Shown piece after piece: positions 39,276 to 49,030 of a DNA stretch of 64,000 nt. A program made the translations under genes and the position numbers. The notes under the pieces are model-generated. The model saw nothing but the letters and a program-made list of their open reading frames with translations. It was not told the DNA's origin and made no database searches. Positions within the stretch are counted from its first letter, which is position 1. Each line of letters opens with the position of its first letter. The stretch comes from Planctomycetaceae bacterium. GTDB taxonomy: Bacteria > Planctomycetota > Planctomycetia > Planctomycetales > Planctomycetaceae. The stretch covers positions 2,232,001 to 2,296,000 of the forward strand of contig CP051247.1 in NCBI GenBank assembly GCA_017795105.1. Direction: 5' to 3'.

Positions 39276-40085
39276 ATGAAAAAGATAGCAGGTCTGGGAA
39301 TCGGACTGGCCGTTTTACTGGCCGTGGCAGGGTTTTCGTTCGCTGAGCTGGGCGAATATTCACAGGTCTTCCGCAACCGGGTCAACGGTGCGGTGCACGA
39401 TCGGATTCCCATGTCGGTCGATATCGATCGCATGGAAGTGCTGATCCGCAAGCTTGATCAGCAGGTCGAGTCGCAGAAGTATCTGGTCGCGAAATCCAAT
39501 ATCAGTCTGCAGGACGCCAAGTCGGAACTGCAGCGGAAGCAGACCGTGAGCGATGGTCTGCTGACCGAAATGCGGCACCTGCGGGGCTGGCTCGATACGA
39601 GCAGTTACGCCACCATTCAGGTCGGCTGCCACGAAGTCGGTCGGGACGATATTTCGACCGCTCTGCGACACAAACTGGCTGCCTGGAAAGAAGCAACGGC
39701 GACCGCAGAGGCCTGTGCAGAGACCGTGGCTCAGCACGAGCAGGCCTGTGAGGCCCTGAACCGTCAGTTCACCGAATGGCAGTCGCAGCGAGAGTTGCTG
39801 AAGCATCGCCTCGAAAAGCTGAAGGCCCAGTACCTGACGCAGCAGATGAAACAGGAGTCGACGCCGGCTCTCGATCAGTCCGATCTGGCCCGGGCCACCG
39901 AACTGGCCGATTCCATCGAAAAGGACCTGCGGGTCGCGGAAGCCCAGGCCGCCCTCGGCACCACGCCGCTCGATCAGATTCTGAGTGAGCAGCTGCACGC
40001 CGACACCGGGGACATCGAAGCCGAAGTCGACGCGATTCTGGGTAAGAAGCGGGAACCCACGACTCGAACCGCCCGCAGCCGTTAA
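39276..40085 (+). CDS. Coiled-coil membrane-anchored or secreted protein
   Basis: 269 residues. The N-terminal helix (residues 5-24) is a signal or anchor. From about residue 48 long helical heptads follow (VDIDRMEVLIRKLDQQVESQ; LKHRLEKLKAQYLTQQMKQ), with a short break containing WLDTSSYATIQVGCHEVG. The last part (about 235-269) is acidic then basic. I recognise no catalytic domain. The GGGAGAA ribosome-binding site is strong and a terminator follows at 40115, making it the last gene of a possible two-gene unit with 37590. Confidence 0.8.
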   Translation: MKKIAGLGIGLAVLLAVAGFSFAELGEYSQVFRNRVNGAVHDRIPMSVDIDRMEVLIRKLDQQVESQKYLVAKSNISLQDAKSELQRKQTVSDGLLTEMRHLRGWLDTSSYATIQVGCHEVGRDDISTALRHKLAAWKEATATAEACAETVAQHEQACEALNRQFTEWQSQRELLKHRLEKLKAQYLTQQMKQESTPALDQSDLARATELADSIEKDLRVAEAQAALGTTPLDQILSEQLHADTGDIEAEVDAILGKKREPTTRTARSR

Positions 40086-40114
40086 TTCAGCAGTGCGTGT
40101 TCTGAAAAAACACC

Positions 40115-40156
40115 AGAAAGCGGATCTGCTCCGGCGGGTCCGCTTTCTCTGTTTTT
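40115..40156 (+). terminator. Rho-independent terminator
   Basis: AGAAAGCGGA (40115-40124) pairs perfectly with TCCGCTTTCT (40139-40148) and is followed two bases later by five T. It lies 30 nt past the coiled-coil gene. Confidence 0.85.
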
Positions 40157-40279
40157 GCAGCCATCTTTCATCTCAGCAAATGTGGAGCGCAGGCTCAATG
40201 GGGAGCAGGCTGGGATAGCCGTCAGGTGTCTCCCAGCTTGATAGACGTTCAATGCGGACCGCTCCATGTGCGGTCGAAG

Positions 40280-40445
<166 letters not shown>

Positions 40446-40549
40446 TCCGTGTCTCGGAATTCCTCCACCCAACCGCATCTTGACCCATTTGGGGGAATCG
40501 CCGATAGTTCGGGCCTTGAATCTCTAGAGCCAGGGCAAGGATGCGGGGC

Positions 40550-41716
40550 ATGGAAATCTTCTTCTCAGTCGGCGAACCAAGCGGTGATGAGCACGCCGCT
40601 GCGCTGATTCAGCAGCTGAAAAAGCGAAATCCGAACGTCCGCTGCGTCGGCTACGGCGGTGAAGAGATGGCCGAAGCCGGCTGCGACATCCACTTTCCGC
40701 TCACCACGATGGCCGTGATGGGCATCATGAAAGTGCTCCCTCTGCTGCGAAAATTCTGGGGGCTTGGACAGGCGGCGAAGCGGTACTTTCGCGAGCATCG
40801 CCCCGATGCCGTGGTCCTCGTCGATTTCCCCGGCTTCAACTGGTGGATCGCCCGCTACGCTCACGAAGCCGGGATTCCGGTTTACTACTACATGCCGCCC
40901 CAACTGTGGGCCTGGGGCTCGTGGCGGGTCAAGCGGATGCACAAGTACGTTGACCACGTCCTCTCGGGCCTCACGTTCGAGACGGACTGGTATCAGGAGC
41001 AGGGTGTGCAGGCGAAATTCGTCGGTCACCCGTTCTTCGAAGAAGTCGCCGAGCACGCGGTTCCAGCGGAAGCTCAGGCCGAATTGCGGGGCGATTCGCC
41101 GCAGGTCGTCGGCATTCTGCCCGGCTCGCGGACGATGGAAGTGACGATGAACTGGCCCGCCATGCTCGAATGCATGCGACGGCTGCATCAGTCGCATCGC
41201 GACTGCCGGTTCCTCGTCGCCAACTACAAACCGCATCATCTGGAATACTGCAAAGCCGAGCTCCAGAAAGCCGGCTTCGATCTGCCGATCGAATTCCACA
41301 CCGGAAAAACATCCGAAATCATCGCCTCGGCCGACTGCTGCCTGATGGTCTCCGGCTCAGTCAGTCTCGAACTGCTCGCCCGGAACACGCCCGCCGTCGT
41401 CACCTACAAGGGGGGACTGGTGATGGGCATGCTGGTCAAACTGCTTGTGCGGTGCAAATACATGACGCTGCCGAATCTGATCAGCGGCTACGAAATGCTT
41501 CCCGAGTTCCCCTACATGTCCGGCGAACCGCAGGTCATCAACGGGATGACCGCCATCCTCGATCGCTGGCTCTCCGAGCCGCAGGTTCTGGCCGAGAAGC
41601 GAGCCGAGATGCGGGAACTGTCCGAGAAGATCGCCTCCTCGCAGGCGTCGGCCGTGACGGCGTCCTATCTGCTGGAAACGATCGAGCAGCCGCGAACGCT
41701 TTCGCGAGCCGCGTAG
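40550..41716 (+). CDS. lpxB: Lipid-A-disaccharide synthase
   Basis: 388 residues from the ATG at 40550; an in-frame ATG at 40541 is too close to the ribosome-binding site GCAAGG. LpxB (GT19) features are FFSVGEPSGDEHAA at the N-terminus, VLVDFPGFNWWIARYA, YYYMPPQLWAWGSWRVKRM, FVGHPFFEE and VGILPGSRTMEV, with LMVSGSVSLELL in the C-terminal nucleotide-binding half. It condenses UDP-diacylglucosamine with lipid X to make the lipid A disaccharide at the inner membrane. It appears away from lpxA/C/D here, apparently monocistronic or with the SDR gene. Confidence 0.96.
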   Translation: MEIFFSVGEPSGDEHAAALIQQLKKRNPNVRCVGYGGEEMAEAGCDIHFPLTTMAVMGIMKVLPLLRKFWGLGQAAKRYFREHRPDAVVLVDFPGFNWWIARYAHEAGIPVYYYMPPQLWAWGSWRVKRMHKYVDHVLSGLTFETDWYQEQGVQAKFVGHPFFEEVAEHAVPAEAQAELRGDSPQVVGILPGSRTMEVTMNWPAMLECMRRLHQSHRDCRFLVANYKPHHLEYCKAELQKAGFDLPIEFHTGKTSEIIASADCCLMVSGSVSLELLARNTPAVVTYKGGLVMGMLVKLLVRCKYMTLPNLISGYEMLPEFPYMSGEPQVINGMTAILDRWLSEPQVLAEKRAEMRELSEKIASSQASAVTASYLLETIEQPRTLSRAA

Positions 41717-41841
41717 TAAAGCGGCCGGAATTGAATGGCGGGTCCTGGTCCGCTAGTGTGATGCTTCACGGGTGAGCCCCTCGGCTGCTTCAGTCGGTGC
41801 GGGCGCGTTTCCTTTCAGCATTGCGAATACAGGTAGCTCAG

Positions 41842-42567
41842 ATGTCACTGCAAGATCAGACGGCTGTTGTCACGGGTGGAGGTTCTGGAATCGGGGCGGC
41901 AATTGCCCGCAGTCTGGCCGATGCCGGTGTGAAGGTCGTGATCAGCGGACGGAACCTCGACAAGCTGAAAGCCGTGGCCGAGCACAACACCGAGAAGATC
42001 ATCCCGGTCGAAGGGGACGTCGCCGATCGCGACAGCGTGAAGACGATGTTCGAAACCGCGAACAAAGAACTCGGCCAGATCAACATTCTGATTCAGGCCG
42101 CCGGCATCAACGTGAAGAATCGGATGATGCACAATCTCGATCCGGCTGACTGGGATCGGATGATGGATATCAACGGCACCGGTGCATTCAACTGCATGCG
42201 AGCCGTGCTGCCGCAGATGCGGGAACGCAAATCGGGCACCGTGATTACGATTTCTTCGGTCGCGGGTATACGGGCGGCTTCTCTGGGTGGCGTCGGCTAC
42301 AACGCTTCCAAGTTCGCCGTGACTGGCCTGGGCATCTCGGCTGGCGATGAAGAAAAAGACAACGGCATCCGCTTCACGAACATCTACCCGGGTGAAGTCG
42401 AAACGCCGATTCTCGAGCAGCGTCCCAACCCGGTCACCGACGAACACAAGGCCCGCATGCTGCAGCCGGAAGACGTCGCCGCAGCCGTGATGATGGTCCT
42501 GCAACTCCCGCCGCGAGCCCGCATTCCCGAACTGACGATCGTTCCGCTGTATCAGTCGTTCGTGTAA
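41842..42567 (+). CDS. Short-chain dehydrogenase/reductase
   Basis: 241 residues from the ATG at 41842 (the frame is open back to 41797 but the conserved start is MSLQDQTAVVTGGGSG). Classical SDR features are TGGGSGIG, GDVADRDSV, QAAGINVKNRM and the catalytic Ser-Tyr-Lys in ITISSVAGIR...GYNASKFAV, then NIYPGEVETPI. NAD(P)-dependent oxidation/reduction of an unknown alcohol or ketone. The 125-bp gap after lpxB contains no terminator I could see, so cotranscription is possible. Confidence 0.92.
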   Translation: MSLQDQTAVVTGGGSGIGAAIARSLADAGVKVVISGRNLDKLKAVAEHNTEKIIPVEGDVADRDSVKTMFETANKELGQINILIQAAGINVKNRMMHNLDPADWDRMMDINGTGAFNCMRAVLPQMRERKSGTVITISSVAGIRAASLGGVGYNASKFAVTGLGISAGDEEKDNGIRFTNIYPGEVETPILEQRPNPVTDEHKARMLQPEDVAAAVMMVLQLPPRARIPELTIVPLYQSFV

Positions 42568-42588
42568 GTACGGATCGTCGATGGGAGA

Positions 42589-42797
42589 TGCACTGCTGGG
42601 CAAGCCAGCAGTGCCACCCTCATGCCGTTGAACGGTGCTGCACTCCGTAGGGTCCGCTGTGCGGACGCGTAATGGACGTCGCGAAACAGAAGACGGGTGC
42701 GTTGGTGCTTCAGTAATCTCCGCAATGAAGTCCCGTGGAGCACAGAGAGCGGGACAAGAATCCAATCCGTATTCCGCGTCCGCACAGCGGACCCTAC
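42589..42797. repeat. Palindromic repeats B and D with an inverted D pair
   Basis: A B-type hairpin (GCACTGCTGGGCAAGCCAGC, 42589-42618) in opposite orientation to the copy at 40281 is followed by a D-type palindrome GTAGGGTCCGCTGTGCGGAC (42647-42670) and its inverted copy (42776-42797, ending CACAGCGGACCCTAC). The D copies flank about 105 bp. All lie between the convergent SDR and ThuA genes. Confidence 0.75.
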
Positions 42798-42819
42798 TGG
42801 AGTGGAATTGTGATCCGCT

Positions 42820-43695
42820 CTAGTTCTTTTTCTGGAACTTGGGGTCTGGTTCGGCGACGGGGTTGCCGATGACGATTGGCTTTCTGCCCGTGCCTTCGTA
42901 CCCCTGTTCCGGCTCGCCGTTCTTCTGCAGATGATCGGTCGCCCAGAGAACGCCGCGGGCGACGGTGTCGAGCCAGATGTCGTTGTTCATCGTTTCATTG
43001 TGATGGCCCAGTGAGGTGCCGAACATTTTGGTGCCGCCGAACTCGTTGGCCCAGATCACAACCATATCGCGTTCTTCCTGAACACTGTAGGCGGTGGCGA
43101 GTGGCGTGCAGTTGTCCCAGACGTGCTCGATGTTGTAGAGCTCCCCGTTTGGCGTGTCCCAGGTTTTCGGGAAGTCCTTCATGATCGGATGATCGGCTGC
43201 CTGATTGACGACCTTCAGCGAGCGTTTCCCCTTATCGTGTTTTCGGGACGTCACACCGATCGCTTCGCGCCAGGAGTCGGCTCCTCCGGTGGAATTGCGA
43301 TAACTGTGCAGAGCACAGTGGATGAACACGGCTGGCTTGCCCATGTAGTGAGCCGCGGCGATCGACTTCACGAACTCATCGTCGGTCACGCCGCCAAAGC
43401 ATTCATTGTGAACGATGATATCGTAGTCGTCGGCCCAGTTCTCCTTCTTGTAGATCGAGACCTGATGATCACGGCCGTCGCCTCCTTCGTGAGCGATGTC
43501 CCAGGAAATGCTGATTCGCTGACTGAGCCCTTCGCTGATGATTCGCTTCTGATTCTCGTAGTCGTGACAGCAGCCGCCGGTGATCAGCAGTCCCTTGAGT
43601 TTTGTCGGCTTTGCACCGTCCGGCTCGGCTGCGTTCAAGGAGGGAATCAGAAGCGTCAGACAGAGAACGGCCAGAGCGTACGGCAGGTGTCGCAT
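42820..43695 (-). CDS. Secreted ThuA-family protein
   Basis: 291 residues from the ATG at 43693-43695; the longer frame to 43773 lacks a signal-like start. The signal peptide is MRHLPYALAVLCLTLLIPSL. ThuA (class I glutamine amidotransferase-like) features are GLLITGGCCHDYENQKR, DYDIIVHNECFGGV, KPAVFIHCALHSYRN and GTSLGHHNETMN. The family is linked to trehalose or other sugar utilisation; most planctomycete members have unknown substrates. It is divergent from the sulfatase at 43879, 183 nt away. Confidence 0.88.
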   Translation of the reverse strand: MRHLPYALAVLCLTLLIPSLNAAEPDGAKPTKLKGLLITGGCCHDYENQKRIISEGLSQRISISWDIAHEGGDGRDHQVSIYKKENWADDYDIIVHNECFGGVTDDEFVKSIAAAHYMGKPAVFIHCALHSYRNSTGGADSWREAIGVTSRKHDKGKRSLKVVNQAADHPIMKDFPKTWDTPNGELYNIEHVWDNCTPLATAYSVQEERDMVVIWANEFGGTKMFGTSLGHHNETMNNDIWLDTVARGVLWATDHLQKNGEPEQGYEGTGRKPIVIGNPVAEPDPKFQKKN

Positions 43696-43878
43696 CGAGG
43701 GATTTCCTGAATAGTGGTGTCGTTGGGATGGAAGACCGGTCAGCATGCCATAATCTGGAAGACGGGGCAACAAAGCAGCCTCGGCGGGATGAACAGCCTC
43801 GATTGACGCCGCTTCGATGCTCCTCCATCATGAACCGCAACCCGTTCTGAATTCCCGTCCCTCTCACTGAGGTTTCCG

Positions 43879-45330
43879 ATGTCGCTCATGCACCGTCTGC
43901 TGTTCGGTTTGATTCTGGTTCTCATCGCGTCGACAACCGCCCGGGCAGCCGAGCAGCCGAACATTCTGTTCCTGTTTGCCGATGATCAGCGGGCCGACTC
44001 GATCGGAGCCTGGGGCAATCCACACATCCAGACGCCGCATATCGACTCACTGGTCAAGCAGGGGTTCAGCTTCCGCAATAACTACTGCTTCGGTTCCGAC
44101 AGCGGAGCAGTCTGCATTCCGAGCCGGGCGATGGTGCACACGGGCCGAACCTGGATGCATTCCAATCATCAGATGAACGGTGAAGTCACGCTCGGCGAGC
44201 TGCTGCGAAAGAACGGCTACGAAACCTTTGGCACCGGGAAATGGCATAACGGCGGCCCTTCCCTGCTGCGGAGTTTCGACCGGGGCGAGAACGTCTTTAT
44301 GGGCGGCATGTGCGATCACACGCGGGTGCCGATCTCGGAAATTGTCGACGGCAAACTCGTGTCGCATGGAATTCAGGACGGCGAATTCTCCAGCGAGCAG
44401 TTCGCCGATGCAGCCGTGAAGTACCTGCAGACCCGTGACGAGAAGAAGCCCTTCTTCGCGTATGTCGCCTTCACCGCTCCTCACGATCCGCGAAATCCGC
44501 CGGAGAAGTTTCGGAAGATGTATTACAGCAAGCGGCCGCCACTGCCGGAGAACTTTCTTCCGCAGTTGAACTTCAACAACGGCAGCCTCGTCATTCGGGA
44601 CGAAATGCTGGCCGCATGGCCCCGCGATCCCAAGGTCGTCAGCGAGCAGCTTTGCGAATACTACGGACTGGTCTCGCACATGGATGAACAGATCGGCCGC
44701 ATTCTTAAGGCCCTCGATGAAACGGGCGAACGGGACAATACGATCATCGTTTACGCCGCCGACCACGGGCTCGGCATGGGCAGCCACGGATTGCTCGGCA
44801 AGCAGTCGGTCTTCGAACACAGCATGAAATGTCCGCTTATCTTTGTTGGCCCGGGGATTCCTCGAAACGAATCGAGTGAGGCGTTTTCGTACCTGCTCGA
44901 TATCTATCCGACCTTGTGCAGTCTGCTTGGTATCGAAGCTCCGGATCGTGTCGAGGGAGAAAGCCTGGCCGGGATCTGGAAGGGAGAAACAGAGTCGGTT
45001 CGTGAGACTGTCTTTCTGCCGTATCAGGAGACGCAGCGGAGTGTGCGCGACAAGCGCTGGAAGCTCTGCGTTTACCCGAAGATCAACTTTCAGCAACTCT
45101 TCGATCTGCAGAACGATCCCTACGAGCAACACAATCTGGCTGACGATCCGAAATATGCGGCTCAGAAGGTGCGGTTGATGTCGAAACTCAAGCAGTGGCG
45201 GGAGAAGATGGGCGATGAGGCTCCGCTGTCCGTGGAGAAGCCGGCGGCTCAGTTCATCGACCTGACCGGGCACAAACGGAAGCCCGATGTTCATCAACCC
45301 GAGTGGATCGTCGAGAAGTATTTCGAGTAG
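43879..45330 (+). CDS. Secreted formylglycine-dependent sulfatase
   Basis: 483 residues with a signal peptide ending TTARAA. Sulfatase motifs: NILFLFADDQRADSIGAWGN, formylglycine site in AVCIPSRAMVHTGR (C-x-P-S-R), GTGKWHNGG and YAADHGLGMGSHGLLGKQSV. It would cleave sulfate esters outside the cytoplasm. It differs clearly from the first sulfatase (16599-18059) in the catalytic neighbourhood (VCIPSR against ACTPSR), so they probably belong to different subfamilies. Divergent from ThuA and 53 nt upstream of pgpA. Confidence 0.94.
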   Translation: MSLMHRLLFGLILVLIASTTARAAEQPNILFLFADDQRADSIGAWGNPHIQTPHIDSLVKQGFSFRNNYCFGSDSGAVCIPSRAMVHTGRTWMHSNHQMNGEVTLGELLRKNGYETFGTGKWHNGGPSLLRSFDRGENVFMGGMCDHTRVPISEIVDGKLVSHGIQDGEFSSEQFADAAVKYLQTRDEKKPFFAYVAFTAPHDPRNPPEKFRKMYYSKRPPLPENFLPQLNFNNGSLVIRDEMLAAWPRDPKVVSEQLCEYYGLVSHMDEQIGRILKALDETGERDNTIIVYAADHGLGMGSHGLLGKQSVFEHSMKCPLIFVGPGIPRNESSEAFSYLLDIYPTLCSLLGIEAPDRVEGESLAGIWKGETESVRETVFLPYQETQRSVRDKRWKLCVYPKINFQQLFDLQNDPYEQHNLADDPKYAAQKVRLMSKLKQWREKMGDEAPLSVEKPAAQFIDLTGHKRKPDVHQPEWIVEKYFE

Positions 45331-45383
45331 ATTCCGTCACCCGCCGCCGTCCTCATACGCAACGAGAGTAAGTCTGGAAGTTC

Positions 45384-45899
45384 ATGACCGAACCTGTAAT
45401 TGCTGATCAGTCCGTCCGAACCCGGCCCATTCGCGATCCTCGCGTCTGGCTGGCGGTCGGGCTGGGAACCGGACTTTCCCCCTTTGCTCCCGGCACCTTT
45501 GGCACCCTGCTGGGCCCTCCTCTGGTATGGGGCCTGGTGCTGCTCGGTGTCCAGGGACTCTGGTTCATTCCCGTCACGGCTCTGCTGTTCGCGGTCGGCA
45601 TTCCTATCTGCAGTGCGGGGGCGAAGCACTTCTCGCGGAAGGACCCGCCCTGGGTCGTGTTCGACGAAATTGCCGCCTTTCCGCTGCTCTATGCGTTTTC
45701 TCCGTTCAACCCTTGGACGGCTTGTGTCGGCTTCGTGCTGTTCCGCTTCTTCGACATCCTCAAGCCCTGGCCGATCAAGCGGTTCGAAGCCCTGCCCGGC
45801 GGCGTCGGGATTATGATCGACGATCTTCTGGCCGCCGCTCACGCCTGTATCGTTCTGCGAATTCTGGTCGAAGCGGCCACCTACGGAAAGCTGTTCTGA
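45384..45899 (+). CDS. pgpA: Phosphatidylglycerophosphatase A
   Basis: 171 residues with about four hydrophobic helices. PgpA signatures are GLGTGLSPFAPGTFGTLLG, WVVFDEIAAFPLL (acidic DE pair) and FDILKPWPIKRFEALPGGVG, followed by IMIDDLLAAA. It dephosphorylates phosphatidylglycerol phosphate to phosphatidylglycerol in the inner membrane. The GGAAG ribosome-binding site is good. Probably cotranscribed with the sulfatase only by proximity; the two have unrelated functions. Confidence 0.95.
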   Translation: MTEPVIADQSVRTRPIRDPRVWLAVGLGTGLSPFAPGTFGTLLGPPLVWGLVLLGVQGLWFIPVTALLFAVGIPICSAGAKHFSRKDPPWVVFDEIAAFPLLYAFSPFNPWTACVGFVLFRFFDILKPWPIKRFEALPGGVGIMIDDLLAAAHACIVLRILVEAATYGKLF

Positions 45900-45978
45900 T
45901 TCGGGCTTCTCAGCGAAACTCGTAGAAACGCCGCGAACGATTGCTTAAAATCGGCGGTGTACGTGCAGTGGACTTCTT

Positions 45979-46069
45979 GTAGGGTGCGTCTCGACGCACC
46001 ATCGGTCCAGAAGGACCGACATTGCCGTCGCAGTATCTGTGAGCCTGGTGCGTCAAGACGCACCCTACC
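45979..46069. repeat. Inverted pair of C-type palindromes
   Basis: GTAGGGTGCGTCTCGACGCA (45979-46002) and its inverted partner (46047-46069, CGTCAAGACGCACCCTAC) flank about 44 bp. The pair fills most of the gap between pgpA and the zinc-ribbon gene. An open frame reading through this repeat into the zinc-ribbon gene is an artefact. Confidence 0.85.
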
Positions 46070-46136
46070 AGTTGAGCGATGCCGTCCCGGCCTCCGCCAG
46101 CCGAATTTAGCGAAGACCTTCCCCGAGGAAGTAATC

Positions 46137-48209
46137 ATGTCCGGAGTCAAAATCCCGTGCCCGCAATGTCAGTCGGTCCTCAAGTTGAAGGATCGGAGCA
46201 TGCTTGGCAAGACCGGGAAATGCCCCAAGTGTGGCCACAAATTCGTACTCGAGGAACCGGCTCCGAAGAAACCTGAGACGCCAATGCAACCGGAGGCTCC
46301 AGTTAAGTTCGAACTGGTCGACGAGGAACCTGCTGTCGGACAGAACGTGCAGTGGATTCCCGATTCGCCGACGCCTGCACCGACACCCTCGCCAACCCCT
46401 GCTCCACCGACAACGCCACCGACTCCGCCTGCACAGGAGCCGACGTTTTCCTCGCTCATTGGAGAGCCGGCCGCGTCCGCCGAACCCGCTGCCAATCCGC
46501 TTTCGTTCCTCGAAAGTGAATCGTCGGCACCGACCGGCGGCATGCCGAACTTCGCTGCAGAAGAGACCGCCCCTTCCCCGCTCGGAGACATCGCCAAAGA
46601 CTCGACACCGGTCACGCCACGCCGCCGCCGGAAACGCCGAAGCAGTTCCGGAAACTGGATCGTGGTCGTCGTCATGCTGGCGATCGTGGGCGGTGGCGGA
46701 TACTTCATCTATCAGCAGATGCAGCCGGGGCAATCGGGGCTGGTTCAGGTCAACACATCGCCAACGACTCCAGCAGCGGCTCCCACGCCGGCTGCCGCTC
46801 CCGTAACCGGGAACACAACGCCTTCCTCGGAAGTGACGCGATTCGATCCCGTGCTCTCCAAGAGCCCGACCGATGGACAGCCGATCCAGTTGCTGCATCT
46901 CCCGGCCGGGATCCGGATCGTGATCAATCTTCGCCCTGCCGAGCTCTGGGCCGATGAACAGCGATATGCAGAATTCCGCGCGTCGCTCGGCCCGCTGGGA
47001 ACCTGGCTGGAAAGTCAGATCGTCGAAGTCTGCCGTCAGCAGCCGAGTGAGATCGAAGAACTGCTCGTCGGGTTCATTCTTGGACCGTCCGGAACGCCCC
47101 CGGAGATGGCGGCGGTGATCCATCTGAAATCCCCTCAACTGCGGGCCGATCTTCTGACTGCCTATGCCGGCGAAGCGTTCCAGGAATTCAACCCGGAGAT
47201 CCAGATCGTTGGCGAAAGAGCCTACCGGATTATCGACGACCGCACGGTCTCGTTCTGCCCGAAACAGTACGCAGAAGACATGTTGAGCTTCGAATCGGCT
47301 CCGGCCATTACCGCCGGCCATATCGAGGAGATTCTGGAAGCGACCGACCGGCAACGTCTGGTTACGCTTGCCTTTGATCCTTCCGACATCGAACAGCACC
47401 TGGAGTCTCTCTTCCCGGCGAGCGCTCACCTGACGATTGAAAAGATGGTTCGCTGGCTGGGGCCGGAAGCTCAGGCTGCGGCCTGGAGCCTGCATGTGAA
47501 TGACGACTTCTTCACCGATCTGGCCGTCCTTGGTCAGAACACAACGAAGCCGTTCGTGCTGAAGTCGGAGTACCAGAAGCGACTCAGTGCAGTACCGGAA
47601 ATCATGCTGACCTCGGTTCAGAAAATGAATCCGCAGCGGTCAGGCTATCGGAAGATCATCGGCCGCTTCCCGGCCATGCTCAAAGTATTGTCGATGACCA
47701 CGGCCGTTGCCGTCGACGGACAGTTCGTGAGGCTCGGCAGTTTGCTGCCGGCGAAAGCGGGGCCCAACCTGGCACTGGGATCGCTGCTGACCTGGGATGA
47801 ATCGACGCGGACCGACTTCTCTGTCGCCGCGGTCGTCACGCCGCCTCCCAAGACCGCCGCGACAAAGACATTCTCCGAACGGCTGCAGACGAAGATGGAT
47901 GTCGATTTCCGTCGTACGCCGCTGCAGGAAGCCTTCGCCTACATCTCGGACGAAGCCAAGATTCCAATCGAGATCGATGGAGATGCCCTGAAGCTGGCCG
48001 GGTTCACGAAGAACATGCCACAAACCCACCAGGAAGAGAATCTGACGACGCTGCAGGCAATTGATACGATCATCAGCAAGTATGAGGAGGAATCCGACCC
48101 GCTGGTGGCTCACATTTCTGAGAAGGACAACCTGATCACGATCCTGACCAAAAAAGCTGCCGCGACCAGAAACCTGGAGACATACGACTTCAGCAAGCTG
48201 CGGAAGTAG
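46137..48209 (+). CDS. Zinc-ribbon, proline-rich, single-pass membrane protein with STN-like C-terminus
   Basis: 690 residues from the ATG at 46137 (GAGGAA ribosome-binding site). An N-terminal MJ0042-type zinc ribbon (Cys8, Cys11, Cys29, Cys32: IPCPQC..GKCPKCG) is followed by a Pro/Thr/Ala-rich stretch (about 75-105), an acidic region, a basic RRRRKRRSS segment and one transmembrane helix (about 175-195). The extracytoplasmic part (about 240-570) is uncharacterised; the last about 110 residues (MDVDFRRTPLQEAFAYIS to LETYDFSKLRK) match the STN-like domain of the protein at 37590. The zinc ribbon would be cytoplasmic and the rest periplasmic. Common in planctomycetes, role unknown. Confidence 0.82.
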   Translation: MSGVKIPCPQCQSVLKLKDRSMLGKTGKCPKCGHKFVLEEPAPKKPETPMQPEAPVKFELVDEEPAVGQNVQWIPDSPTPAPTPSPTPAPPTTPPTPPAQEPTFSSLIGEPAASAEPAANPLSFLESESSAPTGGMPNFAAEETAPSPLGDIAKDSTPVTPRRRRKRRSSSGNWIVVVVMLAIVGGGGYFIYQQMQPGQSGLVQVNTSPTTPAAAPTPAAAPVTGNTTPSSEVTRFDPVLSKSPTDGQPIQLLHLPAGIRIVINLRPAELWADEQRYAEFRASLGPLGTWLESQIVEVCRQQPSEIEELLVGFILGPSGTPPEMAAVIHLKSPQLRADLLTAYAGEAFQEFNPEIQIVGERAYRIIDDRTVSFCPKQYAEDMLSFESAPAITAGHIEEILEATDRQRLVTLAFDPSDIEQHLESLFPASAHLTIEKMVRWLGPEAQAAAWSLHVNDDFFTDLAVLGQNTTKPFVLKSEYQKRLSAVPEIMLTSVQKMNPQRSGYRKIIGRFPAMLKVLSMTTAVAVDGQFVRLGSLLPAKAGPNLALGSLLTWDESTRTDFSVAAVVTPPPKTAATKTFSERLQTKMDVDFRRTPLQEAFAYISDEAKIPIEIDGDALKLAGFTKNMPQTHQEENLTTLQAIDTIISKYEEESDPLVAHISEKDNLITILTKKAAATRNLETYDFSKLRK

Positions 48210-48223
48210 AGAGACGAATCGGA

Positions 48224-48257
48224 GGCGACGGCAAGTCCATCTCCTGCCGTCGCCGCT
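48224..48257 (+). terminator. GC-rich hairpin, probable terminator
   Basis: GGCGACGGCA (48224-48233) pairs perfectly with TGCCGTCGCC (48245-48254), 14 nt after the stop of the zinc-ribbon gene, but is followed only by GCTTTA rather than a long T-run. Confidence 0.55.
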
Positions 48258-48823
48258 TTACGCTAACTGCTGCGGGGGCTGGACTCCCGGAATGCGAAAT
48301 GGCAGATTCCCCGCCAGTATCCCCGCCCCACAGCCGGTTCCCGGGCGACCGATCAGACCGCACGCTGGTGCTCAATCGACCTCTATCAGATCTCTGAGGA
48401 GCGACAAGGGGAAGTTCTGAAGTTTTCTCGAATCTTTAGCAGATTCTCCCCTCGCCAGCCTGTGCCGATTGTGCAGGACCTCATCGCTTTCTGCACCACG
48501 CCGCATTCCCTGCGATTTGGATCGCCGATTCGTCCTCCGGGCGATGAAGGCTTGCATCCTGTTTGATCGCAACCTTCTTATCAACAAACACTTGCGCCTC
48601 GCTAAAACTCCAGCCTCGGCGGTGTTCGGCTGAAATTCGCACCGTCTGATGCGGCCCCACCCCATGTTGATCCAGAGAAACCGGACCATCTGGGCAGGAG
48701 AATTCTCGCTCGGACCGGGGAGAACTGGCATGGAAGATGCAATTCAGCATTGCGAAAGCGACAACGATTTGGGGTTGCTGGGCCTTTTACAGATACAACT
48801 GAAGTGAGAATAAGGGGAACGAC
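48258..48823. other. Intergenic region, about 570 bp
   Basis: It lies between the zinc-ribbon gene and the DUF1328 gene. Open frames here (for example minus-strand 48481-48750) lack a recognisable domain or a convincing start context. No palindromic repeat of families A-F is seen. It probably holds the promoter of the small membrane-protein genes. Confidence 0.45.
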
Positions 48824-48988
48824 ATGTTAGGCTGGGCACTTACGTTTCTGGTTATTGCGCTGGTTGCAGCCATGCTGGGTTTTGGGGGTGTGGCAGGCAC
48901 CTCGATGGGAATCGCGAAGATTCTGTTCTTCGTCTTCCTGGTTCTGTTCGTGTTAACTTTGATCTTCGGACGTCGGGTCCGAGTCTGA
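48824..48988 (+). CDS. DUF1328 (YtjA/UPF0391) small membrane protein
   Basis: 54 residues: starts MLGWALTFLVIALVAAMLGF and continues GGVAGTSMGIAKILFFVFLV to a basic GRRVRV end, with two hydrophobic helices. This matches the YtjA family closely (W-x-x-x-FLVIAL-x-A-x-LGFGG-x-AG). Function is unknown in any organism; expression is stress-related in some bacteria. AAGGGGAAC precedes the ATG as a ribosome-binding site. It is followed 42 nt later by a Pmp3-type gene. Confidence 0.92.
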   Translation: MLGWALTFLVIALVAAMLGFGGVAGTSMGIAKILFFVFLVLFVLTLIFGRRVRV

Positions 48989-49030
48989 TGTGAACCGATG
49001 ACTTCGCTGCATCGTAAAAGGGTCCGTCCC

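Noticed and set aside
45957..46136. N-terminal extension of the zinc-ribbon protein
   Set aside because: This stretch is the C-type palindrome pair translated; the conserved protein starts at the ATG at 46137 with its own ribosome-binding site.
48481..48750. 89-residue minus-strand frame in the 48258-48823 gap
   Set aside because: No ribosome-binding site, no domain, composition unlike neighbours; I could not support it as a gene.
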